Shown here: positions 53,261 through 62,826 of the stretch, in pieces
How positions within the stretch are numbered: position 1 is the first letter of the stretch
Layout: each line of letters begins with the position of its first letter
Assembly (NCBI RefSeq): GCF_022024115.1
Contig: NZ_CP091792.1
Location: forward strand, 2,232,001-2,296,000
DNA length: 64,000 nt
From: Prevotella communis
GTDB lineage: Bacteria > Bacteroidota > Bacteroidia > Bacteroidales > Bacteroidaceae
Reading direction: 5' to 3'
The notes under the pieces: generated by a model
The model's database searches: none
What the model was told of the DNA's origin: nothing
The model's input: the letters and a program-made list of their open reading frames with translations, nothing else
Translations under genes and position numbers: made by a program

Positions 53261-55369
53261 TTATTTGCTATTAATGATTGAATAGTTTGTTACAGGGGTA
53301 CCTTTCTCGTTAATGAAGCGCACGCAGAAGTCGCTCATACCAGGGCCATTAATAATGGCACCACGCAGGACGTTGCGTCCTTTCTTTAAGGTCAAGCGGT
53401 GAGACACGGCATCGTCCTTCACCATACGACGGTCGCCAGAGAGCAGAAGCACCTCGTCACCATTGAGCCACCACATTGAAGCAGAGTTAGAACCAACAGC
53501 CAAGCGTACATTCTCAATATCCTCAGGACAGTCGATAATAGTCACACCCCAGAAAAGCACACCATAGACCTTCTCGCCCCATTTCTCTGCGAAGCGGAAC
53601 AATTTCACATTGAAGTTCTCGCTATCAAGCGCATGCCAAGTCAGCGTCTGCTTCACGGTCTTCACTTTCGGTCCCTCCGGCATCTGCTGTGCACCACGAC
53701 CGAATCCTGCAGGAGCCTGTTCCTGCTGGAACACAGCCTTCACCTTCTGACCATCCTTAGGCAGAATCGTCTGCTGCCCCTTAAAATACTCACGATTGAA
53801 ATGCTCACGCAGATAGGTATCAGTAAATACAGTGTTACCACTATTCGGCTTATCAATAGGCTCTAAGAGTGTCCATCGACGTATGAATCCCTCGCTATCA
53901 GGCTTAGCTGGTGTTGATGTAGCTGGTGAGAAATACTTCGGACGATTCTTGAACAAAATCCAGTCAACAGAGAGTTCGCCCCCACCCTCATTAGTCATTA
54001 CAAGGTCGGTAACTCCCTTTGGTGTGTACTCCAACGTTGTAGTCTGAGTGAGCCACTGATTTCTCTGATCACGACGGAAACGAGCCATCATTGGATTGGC
54101 AGCAGCTCCAGGAATGGGTTCTGGTGGGCGAACGGCCAACTTGATGCGAGCGATGACCTTACCTGTAGCACTCTTTTCACGGATACAGAACTCAGTATCA
54201 TCACTTGCTTTCACACTAATCTGAAGATAACCGTCTGTCAGACAATCGAAGTCCACATCAGCATATCTCATCCAACCCTTAGAAGGAATAGTTGCATAAT
54301 CACCACTGAAAGCAATTGTTGTATCCACATGAGCAGTGGTCACGCTCTGAGAAGCGTTACTGTAACGATCAATCTCAATCTTCTCTGTAGCCTTATTAAT
54401 ACCAACACCTCGCATTGTAGGTTTCACTTCCTGTATGGTACCATCAGCATTGAAATACAGTTTCTCAATCTGTACTGAGCGACGCTTATCATCGCTGGGC
54501 GAGAAGAAATTATGATGATAGAACAGATACCACTGCCCTTTGTAGTTCACGATACTATGATGGTTAGTCCAACAACCATTGGCATGCTCTGCCATAATCA
54601 GTCCCTTATACTCGTAAGGTCCCATGGGATTCTTACTCATGGCATAGCCTAGAACCTCGGTATTCTCTCTTACATAAGGATAGGTCAGATAATAATTGCC
54701 ATTATACTCAAAGGCGAAGGGTCCCTCAGCCTGCCGATTAGGCAGATCTTTCAAGCAACTAACACCAATCATTTCCATCTCACGGTTACCCCACTTCACT
54801 GTCTCCTTGGGATTATCGTCAGCCAGTTCTTTCATATTGGGCTTCAGTTTGGCACAACGCCCATTACCCCAGAAGATATATGCATTACCGTCTGAAGCCT
54901 GAAGCACACACGGGTCAATGCCATTGATACCCTTGATGGGCTCTGGTTCAGGAATAAACGGACCCTCTGGACTATCGGCAACAGCTACACCAACAGCAAA
55001 TCCGCCACGTCCGGCAGCAGGAGCAGATGGGAAATAAAAATAATACTTTCCGTTTTTCTCTACGCAATCAGGAGCCCACATAGAATAAGAGTCTTTTCTT
55101 ACCCAGGGAACCTTATTCTGAGTCACAATCACACCGTGGTCGGTCCAGTCAGTCAGATTCTCTGACGAGAAAACGTGATAGTCCTCCATACAGAACCAAT
55201 CCTGACGTTGTCCCGTTGGTGGCAGAATGTCGTGAGACGGATAGAGATAAACTTTACCGTTAAAAACTCGCGCAGTTGGGTCAGCCGTAAACTGGTCACG
55301 GATCACGGGATTTTGAGCTGCTGTAATTAATGGCACAGCTAGCGTCAAAATAGTTAAGGTTTTCTTCAT
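53261..55369 (-). CDS. GH43 beta-xylosidase/arabinofuranosidase with CBM6-like domain
   Basis: 702 residues with signal peptide (TAAQNPVIRDQF at the cleavage region). Active-site pieces: 'RDQFTADPTARVFNGKVYLYPSHD' (base Asp), 'NGIDPCVLQ' (Asp) and 'QAEGPFAFEYNGNYYLTY' (acid Glu). Residues ~345-480 look like a CBM6 ('RYADVDFDCLTDGYLQISVKASDD', 'DLVMTNEGGGELSVDWILF') and ~520-700 is a further beta-rich module with an unusual insert ('EQAPAGFGRGAQQMPEGPK'), perhaps a second sugar-binding or PA14-like unit. It acts on xylan or arabinoxylan fragments. It is first in the leftward two-gene unit with a promoter at 55408-55438. Confidence 0.87.
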   Translation of the reverse strand: MKKTLTILTLAVPLITAAQNPVIRDQFTADPTARVFNGKVYLYPSHDILPPTGQRQDWFCMEDYHVFSSENLTDWTDHGVIVTQNKVPWVRKDSYSMWAPDCVEKNGKYYFYFPSAPAAGRGGFAVGVAVADSPEGPFIPEPEPIKGINGIDPCVLQASDGNAYIFWGNGRCAKLKPNMKELADDNPKETVKWGNREMEMIGVSCLKDLPNRQAEGPFAFEYNGNYYLTYPYVRENTEVLGYAMSKNPMGPYEYKGLIMAEHANGCWTNHHSIVNYKGQWYLFYHHNFFSPSDDKRRSVQIEKLYFNADGTIQEVKPTMRGVGINKATEKIEIDRYSNASQSVTTAHVDTTIAFSGDYATIPSKGWMRYADVDFDCLTDGYLQISVKASDDTEFCIREKSATGKVIARIKLAVRPPEPIPGAAANPMMARFRRDQRNQWLTQTTTLEYTPKGVTDLVMTNEGGGELSVDWILFKNRPKYFSPATSTPAKPDSEGFIRRWTLLEPIDKPNSGNTVFTDTYLREHFNREYFKGQQTILPKDGQKVKAVFQQEQAPAGFGRGAQQMPEGPKVKTVKQTLTWHALDSENFNVKLFRFAEKWGEKVYGVLFWGVTIIDCPEDIENVRLAVGSNSASMWWLNGDEVLLLSGDRRMVKDDAVSHRLTLKKGRNVLRGAIINGPGMSDFCVRFINEKGTPVTNYSIINSK

Positions 55370-55407
55370 ATTGTTTAATTAAAGGTAGATGTTTATAATA
55401 TCGAATG

Positions 55408-55438
55408 CAAATGTAACAAAAAAAAATAATATGTCCAA
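55408..55438 (-). promoter_or_regulatory. Promoter (TTG, 20 bp, TACATTTG) for the GH43 pair
   Basis: Minus strand: TTG at 55438-55436 and TACATTTG at 55415-55408. The start codon is 38 bp downstream. Confidence 0.6.
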
Positions 55439-55521
55439 CGCGCGTATACAGAGATTTCTCAATTGTAACATACTAAAAAGTCTATGCAACAAAAACATAA
55501 GGAAAAATCGGGATTGTATAG

Positions 55522-55529
55522 TAATTTTG
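55522..55529 (+). promoter_or_regulatory. -7 box (TAATTTTG) for the GH3/GH115 pair
   Basis: TAATTTTG 29 bp upstream of the ATG at 55559. The two xylan units are divergently transcribed from a 190-bp gap, so a shared regulator could act here. Confidence 0.5.
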
Positions 55530-55558
55530 TAGCAAATTTCTAAAACTATAAGAAAAAG

Positions 55559-58147
55559 ATGAAACGAAAGACTCTCATTGTGACGCTGCTCACAGTCAGC
55601 CTAGGTATGCAGGCTCAGGTGCTACCATATCAAAATCCGTCCCTCAGCGCCAAGGAACGAGCCAAGGATCTCTGTTCACGACTGACACTTGAAGAGAAGG
55701 CAAAACTGATGCTAGACGAAAGTCCGGCAATTCCCCGATTGGGTATTAAGAAGTTTTTCTGGTGGAGTGAAGCCTTGCATGGTGCTGCAAACATGGGCAA
55801 CGTAACAGTATTCCCAGAACCAATCGCTATGGCTGCATCCTGGAACCCAGGCCTGGTGTATAAAGTATTTGATGCAGCCAGTACCGAGTTCCGTGCACAG
55901 TACAACCATCGTATGCACGACCTGAAAGGCGAGGACGAGAAATTCCATAGTCTCTCTGTCTGGACACCCAATGTCAACATCTTCCGTGACCCACGTTGGG
56001 GACGCGGACAGGAAACCTATGGTGAAGATCCTTACCTGACATCAGTCATGGGTGTACAGGTGGTTAAGGGCCTACAAGGACCTGAGGATGCCAAATATCG
56101 TAAGCTCTGGGCTTGCGCAAAGCATTATGCCGTACATAGTGGTCCGGAATATACCCGTCACACAGCCAATCTGACAGATGTATCACCACGCGATATGTGG
56201 GAGACCTACATGCCTGCTTTCAAGACATTGGTACAGGATGCTAAAGTCCGTGAGGTGATGTGTGCTTATCAGCGTTTAGATGATGACCCCTGTTGTGGAA
56301 GCCAGCGCCTGCTGCAACAGATTCTTCGCGACGAATGGGGTTTTGAGTATCTGGTAGTGAGCGACTGTGGAGCTGTTAGCGATTTCTACGAGTCACATAA
56401 GTCATCAAGCGATGCCACACATGCTTCCGCAAAGGCCACAATCGCCGGTACCGATGTAGAGTGTGGCTACGGCTACGCTTACAGAAGTATCCCCGAGGCT
56501 GTGAAACGTGGGTTCATGACAGAGGCCGAGGTTGACAAGCACGTTATTCGTCTGCTAGAGGGACGTTTCGACTTAGGCGAAATGGACGATCCTTCACTGG
56601 TAGAGTGGTCAAAGATTCCCTATTCTGCCATGTCTACTAAGGAATCTGCTAATTTATCACTGGATATGGCAAGACAAAGCATTGTATTGCTAAAAAATAG
56701 CGATTCCGTCCTGCCCTTGAAAAAGAATTCTGAGAAGATTGCTGTTATTGGTCCCAATGCCGACAACACGCCAATGATGTGGGGCAACTATAATGGCCAG
56801 CCCAACCACACTATTACGATTCTGGATGGCATCAAGGCAAAACAAAAGAAACTGTTCTATGCACCTGGTTGCGACCTGACCTACGACAAAGTATTAGAGA
56901 GTCTGTTGGGATCACAGTGTTCTTTCGAGGGAAAGAAAGGTATAAAGGGAACATTCTGGAACAATCGTAAGATGGAAGGAAAACCAGTTACCACGCAATA
57001 CTACACCCAGCCCTTGGCTGTAACCACCTTTGGTATGCACAACTTCGCCCCAGGTGTACAACTCGAGGATTTCTCCGCGAAGTACGAGACGGTCTTCACC
57101 CCCAATGAAGCTGGCGAATATGTGGTAAACGTGGATGGATGTGGTCAATTTGAGCTCTATCTCAACGGCGAACGCCAGTTCCACCATCGTATCTGGCGCA
57201 CCACGCCCAATCATATTGTTATTAATGCCGAGAAAGGTAAGAGTTACAATATCGAGGTACGTTTCTCACACGTTCCTACTTACAACGCCAACCTAGCCAT
57301 TAATATCGCTAAGGAATATCCCATTGACTATCAAACCATCATCAATCAACTGAAGGGAATTAATAAAGTTATCTTCGTGGGAGGTATCTCACCAGCTTTG
57401 GAAGGCGAAGAGATGCCTGTGGATATTGATGGATTCAAGGGAGGCGACCGTACCCATATTGAGTTACCAAAGGTACAGCGCGATTTCCTGAAGGCACTGA
57501 AGGATGCAGGCAAGACCATTATCTTTGTCAACTGCTCTGGCTCATGTATTGCCTTGGAACCCGAGATAAAGACCTGCGACGCTATCGTACAGGCATGGTA
57601 TCCAGGCCAGGAAGGTGGTACGGCTGTGGCTGATGTTCTTTTTGGCGACTATAACCCAAGTGGAAAACTGCCCGTCACCTTTTATAAGAATAGCAACCAA
57701 TTGCCCGACTACGAGGACTACTCGATGAAAGGACGCACTTATCGCTACTTCACAGACGCCCTCTTCCCCTTCGGTTATGGACTGAGCTACACAAACTTTG
57801 AAATTACAAAGGCTGGAGTTGAGAAGAATGGTACGAACCCAACAGACTGGACATTAACTGCAGAAGTAGCCAATACCGGCAAACGCGACGGTGCTGAGGT
57901 CGTACAGGTTTATATCCGCAATCTACAGGATGCCGATGGACCATTGAAAACACTCCGTGGCTTTGAGCGTATCAATGTGAAGGCGGGAGGAACTGCTACT
58001 GCTACAATCCAACTCAACAAACAGTCGTTTGAGTTCTGGGATGCAGAGTCAAACACCATGCGTGTAAAACCTGGTAAGTACGAGATTCTTGTTGGCACCA
58101 GTTCTGATGAGAAGAACGCGAGAGAATTAATGATAACAATACAATAA
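55559..58147 (+). CDS. GH3 beta-xylosidase with PA14 insert
   Basis: 862 residues with signal peptide (LGMQAQVLPYQNP). GH3 N-terminal barrel: 'KKFFWWSEALHGAANMGNVTVFPEPIAMAASWNP' (xylosidase-type start), 'KEVMCAYQRLDDDPCCGS'-like region, and nucleophile Asp269 in 'LVVSDCGAVSDFYE'. A PA14-like insert covers ~455-590 ('GTFWNNRKMEGKPVTTQYYT', 'NVDGCGQFELYLNGER'). The (alpha/beta)6 domain has 'WYPGQEGGTAVADVLFGDYNPSGKLPVTFY' and the C-terminal fibronectin-like domain 'NTGKRDGAEVVQVYIRN'. It removes xylose from the non-reducing ends of xylo-oligosaccharides. GH115 follows after 8 bp. Confidence 0.94.
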   Translation: MKRKTLIVTLLTVSLGMQAQVLPYQNPSLSAKERAKDLCSRLTLEEKAKLMLDESPAIPRLGIKKFFWWSEALHGAANMGNVTVFPEPIAMAASWNPGLVYKVFDAASTEFRAQYNHRMHDLKGEDEKFHSLSVWTPNVNIFRDPRWGRGQETYGEDPYLTSVMGVQVVKGLQGPEDAKYRKLWACAKHYAVHSGPEYTRHTANLTDVSPRDMWETYMPAFKTLVQDAKVREVMCAYQRLDDDPCCGSQRLLQQILRDEWGFEYLVVSDCGAVSDFYESHKSSSDATHASAKATIAGTDVECGYGYAYRSIPEAVKRGFMTEAEVDKHVIRLLEGRFDLGEMDDPSLVEWSKIPYSAMSTKESANLSLDMARQSIVLLKNSDSVLPLKKNSEKIAVIGPNADNTPMMWGNYNGQPNHTITILDGIKAKQKKLFYAPGCDLTYDKVLESLLGSQCSFEGKKGIKGTFWNNRKMEGKPVTTQYYTQPLAVTTFGMHNFAPGVQLEDFSAKYETVFTPNEAGEYVVNVDGCGQFELYLNGERQFHHRIWRTTPNHIVINAEKGKSYNIEVRFSHVPTYNANLAINIAKEYPIDYQTIINQLKGINKVIFVGGISPALEGEEMPVDIDGFKGGDRTHIELPKVQRDFLKALKDAGKTIIFVNCSGSCIALEPEIKTCDAIVQAWYPGQEGGTAVADVLFGDYNPSGKLPVTFYKNSNQLPDYEDYSMKGRTYRYFTDALFPFGYGLSYTNFEITKAGVEKNGTNPTDWTLTAEVANTGKRDGAEVVQVYIRNLQDADGPLKTLRGFERINVKAGGTATATIQLNKQSFEFWDAESNTMRVKPGKYEILVGTSSDEKNARELMITIQ

Positions 58148-58155
58148 CAAAGGAG

Positions 58156-60636
58156 ATGATGATTAAGAAATTATTAGTACTGTGCGTGGCAATGGCCACT
58201 TTTACGGTAACACAGGCCACTGAGCGATTCGTGAAGTTCACCCCCGTAGAGGGTGCCCTACCTCTCAGTAACGCCTCTATCAGCTATAGCGCTGACGAAT
58301 ACGAAGGCGTAAAGATTGCCATCAACAACCTGAAGATAGATATCGAAAAGGTGCTGGGTAAGACTCCCAACCTTTTAGAGGGGGCAGGAAAGGGCAACAT
58401 TCTGATTGGTACACTTGGAAAGAACAAGGATATCGACAAGTTGAAACTTGCCAATCTGAAAGGCAAACGCGAAAAATATATTATCACCACCGTGGGCAAC
58501 CAACTGGTCATTGCCGGTAGTGATCGTCGCGGTACCATCTATGGTATCTATGAGTTGAGCCAGCAGTTAGGTGTATCACCTTGGTACTATTGGGCAGATG
58601 TACCCATCACCAAACGTGACGAGGCCTATATAATAAAAGGTACGTATACCGATGGTGAACCTGCAGTAGAGTTTCGAGGCATCTTCCTCAATGACGAGGC
58701 TCCCTGTCTGACCTCATGGGTGAAAAACACCTTCGGCACAGACTATGGCGACCACCATTTCTACGAGAAGGTCTTTGAACTCATCCTGCGCCTGAAGGGC
58801 AACATGATGTGGCCTGCTATGTGGGGATGGGCATTCTATGCCGACGATCCTGAGAATGGCAAACTGGCCGACCGTATGGGTGTGATGATGGGCACCTCTC
58901 ACCATGAGCCTATGGCACGCAACCATCAGGAATATGCACGTAATCGTGGAAAATGGGGAGCATGGAACTATCAGACCAATCAAGAGAAACTTGATCAGTT
59001 CTTCCGTGAGGGTATTGAGCGCATGAAAGGTACTGAGGATATCGTGACCATCGGTATGCGTGGCGACGGTGATGAAGCCATGAGCGACAAGGCAGATACA
59101 AAACTGATGGAGCGTATCATCAATAACCAGCGTCAGATTATCAAGGATGTGACAGGTAAACCTGCAGAGAAGACCACACAAGTATGGGCATTATATAAAG
59201 AGGTGCAAGACTATTATGATGCAGGGCTGCGCGTACCCGATGACGTTATGATTCTCATCAGTGATGACAACTGGGGCGATATCCGTCGTGTACCAGTAAA
59301 CGACAAAGAGCGCAGCCGCAAAGGCGGATGGGGTATCTACTACCACGTAGACTATGTAGGAGCACCTCGTAATTCGAAATGGATTAACGTGACCCAGACC
59401 CAACAGATGTTTGAACAACTCTCACTGGCCTACGACCACGGTATACAACGTATGTGGATTCTGAATGTGGGCGACTTAAAGCCTATGGAATATCCCATCC
59501 AGTTGTTTATGGATATGGCTTGGAATCCCAAAGAGTACAACTTACAAAACGTGACCGACCATACAACAAAGTTCTTCCGTAGAACACTCGGATGCGAGGT
59601 TGCCAAGGAAGCTGCAGATATCTACAACCAGAACTGTCAGTATATGGCACGCGTCACCCCCGAGATGTTGGATGCTCGTACCTATAATGTGGAGACTGGC
59701 GAATGGAAAAAGGTGGCCGACGAGTATCTGCGTCTGGAGACACGTGCCCTCCGCCTCTTTGCAGAAATACCACAGGAGAAGCATGATGCCTATCGCCAGT
59801 TGATACTCTTCCCCGTTCAAGCAATGGCCAACCTCTATGACATGTACTATGCTCAAGCCATGAACCTATACCTGGCAGAACGTAATAGTCCAGATGCCAA
59901 CAAATGGGCGAAGCATGTTGCCGACTGCTTCAAGCGCGACTCATTGCTCTGTGCCTATTATAATAAGGAGATGAGTCAAGGTAAATGGGATGGTATGATG
60001 ACCCAGAAACATATTGGTTATCGCTCCTGGAACGACAATTTCCGTCGTGACATGTTGCCCACTACCAAGAAGGTTGAAGACAAGGGACTGGGTGGCTATG
60101 TCTTCACTCCTAGCAATGGCTATATATCTATGGAGGCCGAGCACTTTTTTGCCAGCAAAGCCGATGGCGATACTCAATGGAGCGTCTATCCCTATTACGG
60201 TCGCACACGTAGTGCCGTAGCTTTAACACCCTATACAAGCCCCGTAGGTGACGCCTCGCTGACCTATCGTTTCACCTTACCCAAGGATGCACCGAAGACA
60301 GTAAAGGTACGCGTTATAGTAAAGTCAACCCTCGATTTCCTCAACATCGGTGGTCATGAGTGCACTATCAGCATAGACAACACAAAGCCAGAGACCATCA
60401 ATTTCAACAAGACCCTTGTAGATCGCCAGCCCTATATGTATTCCGAGTTCTATCCCACCATTGCCCGCCGTGTTGTGGAGAAAGTGATAGAACTGCCTGT
60501 GGGTGATAGCGATGTTCATGAGCTGAAACTACAGCCCAAGCATCCTGGCATCGTCTTTGAAAAAATTGTTGTCGACTTCGGAGGTTATCGTCCATCCTAT
60601 CTGTTCATGACAGAGTCAGACTACAAGAAAGAATAG
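58156..60636 (+). CDS. GH115 xylan alpha-1,2-glucuronidase
   Basis: 826 residues with a signal peptide (MATFTVTQA); a second ATG lies directly after the first, and AGGAG precedes them. The early part ('ILIGTLGKNKDIDKLK', 'VIAGSDRRGTIYGIYELSQQLGVSPWYYWADVPITKRDEAYI', 'PAVEFRGIFLNDEAPCLTSWVKNTFG') and 'LKGNMMWPAMWGWAFYADDPENGKLADRMGVMMGTSHHEPMARN' are GH115 signatures. The C-terminal ~190 residues form a separate beta domain ('GYISMEAEHFFASKADGD', 'PGIVFEKIVVDFGGY'). It removes (4-O-methyl-)glucuronic acid from internal and terminal xylan residues. Confidence 0.95.
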   Translation: MMIKKLLVLCVAMATFTVTQATERFVKFTPVEGALPLSNASISYSADEYEGVKIAINNLKIDIEKVLGKTPNLLEGAGKGNILIGTLGKNKDIDKLKLANLKGKREKYIITTVGNQLVIAGSDRRGTIYGIYELSQQLGVSPWYYWADVPITKRDEAYIIKGTYTDGEPAVEFRGIFLNDEAPCLTSWVKNTFGTDYGDHHFYEKVFELILRLKGNMMWPAMWGWAFYADDPENGKLADRMGVMMGTSHHEPMARNHQEYARNRGKWGAWNYQTNQEKLDQFFREGIERMKGTEDIVTIGMRGDGDEAMSDKADTKLMERIINNQRQIIKDVTGKPAEKTTQVWALYKEVQDYYDAGLRVPDDVMILISDDNWGDIRRVPVNDKERSRKGGWGIYYHVDYVGAPRNSKWINVTQTQQMFEQLSLAYDHGIQRMWILNVGDLKPMEYPIQLFMDMAWNPKEYNLQNVTDHTTKFFRRTLGCEVAKEAADIYNQNCQYMARVTPEMLDARTYNVETGEWKKVADEYLRLETRALRLFAEIPQEKHDAYRQLILFPVQAMANLYDMYYAQAMNLYLAERNSPDANKWAKHVADCFKRDSLLCAYYNKEMSQGKWDGMMTQKHIGYRSWNDNFRRDMLPTTKKVEDKGLGGYVFTPSNGYISMEAEHFFASKADGDTQWSVYPYYGRTRSAVALTPYTSPVGDASLTYRFTLPKDAPKTVKVRVIVKSTLDFLNIGGHECTISIDNTKPETINFNKTLVDRQPYMYSEFYPTIARRVVEKVIELPVGDSDVHELKLQPKHPGIVFEKIVVDFGGYRPSYLFMTESDYKKE

Positions 60637-60660
60637 CAGAAACGTAAAAAAAGAATAATT

Positions 60661-60718
60661 TGCTACCGTCTAATATGAATACATATTTAAAAAATATTAG
60701 GCAGTAGCATTTTTTTTT
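60661..60718 (+). terminator. Terminator after GH115
   Basis: A 16-pair stem (60661-60676 with 60694-60709, one mismatch and one G-U) is followed by nine T. Its left arm begins with the dispersed-repeat motif TGCTACCG, so repeat and terminator overlap. Confidence 0.75.
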
Positions 60719-60749
60719 CCATTCACTTTTAGTTTTTACCTTTTTTTAG

Positions 60750-60757
60750 TACCTTTG
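60750..60757 (+). promoter_or_regulatory. -7 box (TACCTTTG) for exbB
   Basis: TACCTTTG, 23 bp upstream of the exbB ATG; the -33 position is only T-rich. Confidence 0.6.
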
Positions 60758-60780
60758 CGGCCAAATTGTAACAAGAAAGA

Positions 60781-61611
60781 ATGAAAAAACTTACAATTGC
60801 CCTTTTTGCAGCCGGATTGCTGCTCATGGGGCAAACTGTTTATGCACAGGATTCAACCAAACAGACGACAGAGGCCGTTGTGGTTGACAGTAGTGATGCC
60901 GACATGTCCATAGAAGAGATGATTGGCAACGAGGATATGGCAGAACTGGCCGAGATGGCAGCAGAAGACATTGGGATGCATCAGGAATTGAAGAATAAAT
61001 TCATTGAGGGTGATCCACGTTATATGTCGCTTGTTGCTATTGTCCTGATTATCGGTTTGGCTCTTTGCATTGAGCGAATCATCTATCTGACACGTTCCGA
61101 GGTAAACACCAAGAAGTTGCTCTCTGATATCGAGAAGAAAGTAGAGAGTAGCGATGTGGAAGGTGCTAAGACCATCTGTCGCAACACCCGTGGTCCAGTG
61201 GCCAGCGTCTGCTATCAGGGACTAATGCATATCAACGAATCTGCTGAGGACATCGAGCGTAGCATCATCAGTTATGGCACAGTGCTCACCTCACGTCTGG
61301 AGCGTGGTTGTTCATGGATCAAGCTCTGTATTGCTATTGCTCCCTCACTGGGATTCCTAGGTACAGTGATTGGTATGGTGATGGCTTTTGACCAGATTCA
61401 GGCCGAGGGCGACATTAGTCCTACCATCGTGGCAGAAGGTATGAAAGTAGCCCTGATTACCACTATCTTTGGTATCATCGTGGCACTTATTCTGCAGGTG
61501 TTCTACAACTTTGTCAACTCTCGCATTGACCGTCTGACTACTCAGATGGAAGAGGGAGCCATCAACCTGATGGATATCTTTGCAAAAGTAAAAGCGAAGA
61601 GCGAAAAGTGA
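60781..61611 (+). CDS. exbB: MotA/TolQ/ExbB proton-channel protein
   Basis: 276 residues with a signal peptide (residues 1-22, QTVYAQDS) and an acidic periplasmic stretch of about 60 residues, typical for Bacteroidota. Helix 1 is 'YMSLVAIVLIIGLALCIERIIYL'; the ExbB core has 'GTVLTSRLERGCSWIKLCIAIAPSLGFLGTVIGMVMAFDQIQAEGD', with the conserved Gly-Leu-x-Gly-Thr-Val motif, and 'ISPTIVAEGMKVALITTIFGIIVALILQVFYNFV'. With ExbD and TonB it energises outer-membrane receptors. Its 33-residue partner and two ExbD genes follow. Confidence 0.93.
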   Translation: MKKLTIALFAAGLLLMGQTVYAQDSTKQTTEAVVVDSSDADMSIEEMIGNEDMAELAEMAAEDIGMHQELKNKFIEGDPRYMSLVAIVLIIGLALCIERIIYLTRSEVNTKKLLSDIEKKVESSDVEGAKTICRNTRGPVASVCYQGLMHINESAEDIERSIISYGTVLTSRLERGCSWIKLCIAIAPSLGFLGTVIGMVMAFDQIQAEGDISPTIVAEGMKVALITTIFGIIVALILQVFYNFVNSRIDRLTTQMEEGAINLMDIFAKVKAKSEK

Positions 61612-61640
61612 ATAATTTGCTAGCGCATTAAGAAAAAAAA

Positions 61641-61742
61641 ATGGTTGACGTTCTACTCTATACGATTTATATTTTGATGGGCCTCCTAGCAGGTCTTGTT
61701 ATATGGTCTATTGTTCATCAATATACCACCCACAACGACTAA
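61641..61742 (+). CDS. 33-residue single-helix membrane peptide between exbB and exbD
   Basis: MVDVLLYTIYILMGLLAGLV begins it and it ends in HQYTTHND. One helix spans nearly all of it. It lies 29 bp after exbB and 12 bp before exbD1 and is open from a clean ATG after an A-rich leader. I find it convincing because of its position, start and clean hydrophobic helix, but no family is known to me. It may be a small accessory subunit of the motor. Confidence 0.6.
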   Translation: MVDVLLYTIYILMGLLAGLVIWSIVHQYTTHND

Positions 61743-61754
61743 TAGTTTAGATTC

Positions 61755-62348
61755 ATGTTTACGAGGAAAAAAAAGGAGATGCCAGGTTTGAACACCACAT
61801 CGACAGCGGATATATCATTCATGCTGTTGATCTTCTTCCTCGTGACCTCATCCATGGACACTGACTGGGGACTGCCTCGCCAACTGCCTCCGCCAGATGA
61901 TCTGACGAAAGAAGAGGAACTGGTAGTTAAACAACGTAATGCCCTCTGCCTCAAACTCGACGCCAACAATCAGCTCACCTGCAACGATGAGCCTATGGCA
62001 ATCGATGATTTGTCTAAGCGTGTAGAAGATTTCGTAGCTAATACTGCCGATGACCCCACCCTGCCCGAACTGAGTGTACGCGAAGTGCACCTTTTGGGAC
62101 GCTGTAAGGTCAGCGATCGTCATGTGATTATCGTTGAGGTCAGCCCAAAGGCTACCTACGACTCCTATTTCCAGATGCAGAATGCTGTGGTAGCAGGCTA
62201 CAACCACCTACGCAACGAATTGGCCCTCAAACAATTCCAGCACCCCTACGCTCAGTGTAATGCAGAGCAGCGAGATGCCATTGCCCTGGTCTATCCCCAG
62301 CGCATCAGCGAGCAGGCTCTTGAAGAGAAAGGAGGTGAGTCATCATGA
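61755..62348 (+). CDS. exbD: ExbD/TolR-family biopolymer transport protein (1)
   Basis: 197 residues. 'KEMPGLNTTSTADISFMLLIFFLVTSSMDTDWGLPRQLPPP' is the helix with the conserved Asp (ADISF) and the periplasmic linker after it. The C-terminal half is the ExbD periplasmic domain ('KVSDRHVIIVEVSPKATYDSYFQMQNAVVAGY'). The stop overlaps the next start by 4 bases. Confidence 0.92.
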   Translation: MFTRKKKEMPGLNTTSTADISFMLLIFFLVTSSMDTDWGLPRQLPPPDDLTKEEELVVKQRNALCLKLDANNQLTCNDEPMAIDDLSKRVEDFVANTADDPTLPELSVREVHLLGRCKVSDRHVIIVEVSPKATYDSYFQMQNAVVAGYNHLRNELALKQFQHPYAQCNAEQRDAIALVYPQRISEQALEEKGGESS

Positions 62349-62809
62349 AACGTGGAGTTTTTCGCAGAAAGAAACATGAGATGCCAGGTCTGAATACAGC
62401 AGCCCTACCCGACCTGATATTCACCGTGCTCTTCTTCTTCATGATTGTCACCCACATGAGGGATGTCGACTTACAGGTGCGTTACGATGTGCCCAAGGGA
62501 ACAGAAGTACGAAAGCTGACTCACAAGTCATCAGTCAGCACCATCTACGTAGGTCGTGTACCAGGTCAACCGGCCGATAGTTTCTATATCCAACTAAACA
62601 ACAAACTGGCCACCATGTCGGACATCAAAGCCTTCGTGGAAACCGAGAAAGCCCAGATGAATTCAGAAGACCAACCCAGAATGACAGTCTCCATCAAGGC
62701 CGACCGCGACGTACCATTCGGCATGATAGCTCAAATTAAAAAAGCCTTGCAACAATCGTTTGCACTAAAAATCAATTATTCAGCAGTAGAGAAAACAAAC
62801 AAGAATTAA
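62345..62809 (+). CDS. exbD: ExbD/TolR-family biopolymer transport protein (2)
   Basis: 154 residues. 'HEMPGLNTAALPDLIFTVLFFFMIVTHMRDVDLQVRYDVPKGTEVRKL' carries the Asp (PDLIF) in its single helix, and 'PRMTVSIKADRDVPFGMIAQIKKALQQ' is the periplasmic domain. Bacteroidota often have two unlike ExbD subunits, as here, suggesting a hetero-oligomeric motor. Confidence 0.92.
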   Translation: MKRGVFRRKKHEMPGLNTAALPDLIFTVLFFFMIVTHMRDVDLQVRYDVPKGTEVRKLTHKSSVSTIYVGRVPGQPADSFYIQLNNKLATMSDIKAFVETEKAQMNSEDQPRMTVSIKADRDVPFGMIAQIKKALQQSFALKINYSAVEKTNKN

Positions 62810-62826
62810 GATTTAAAATTAAGAAT

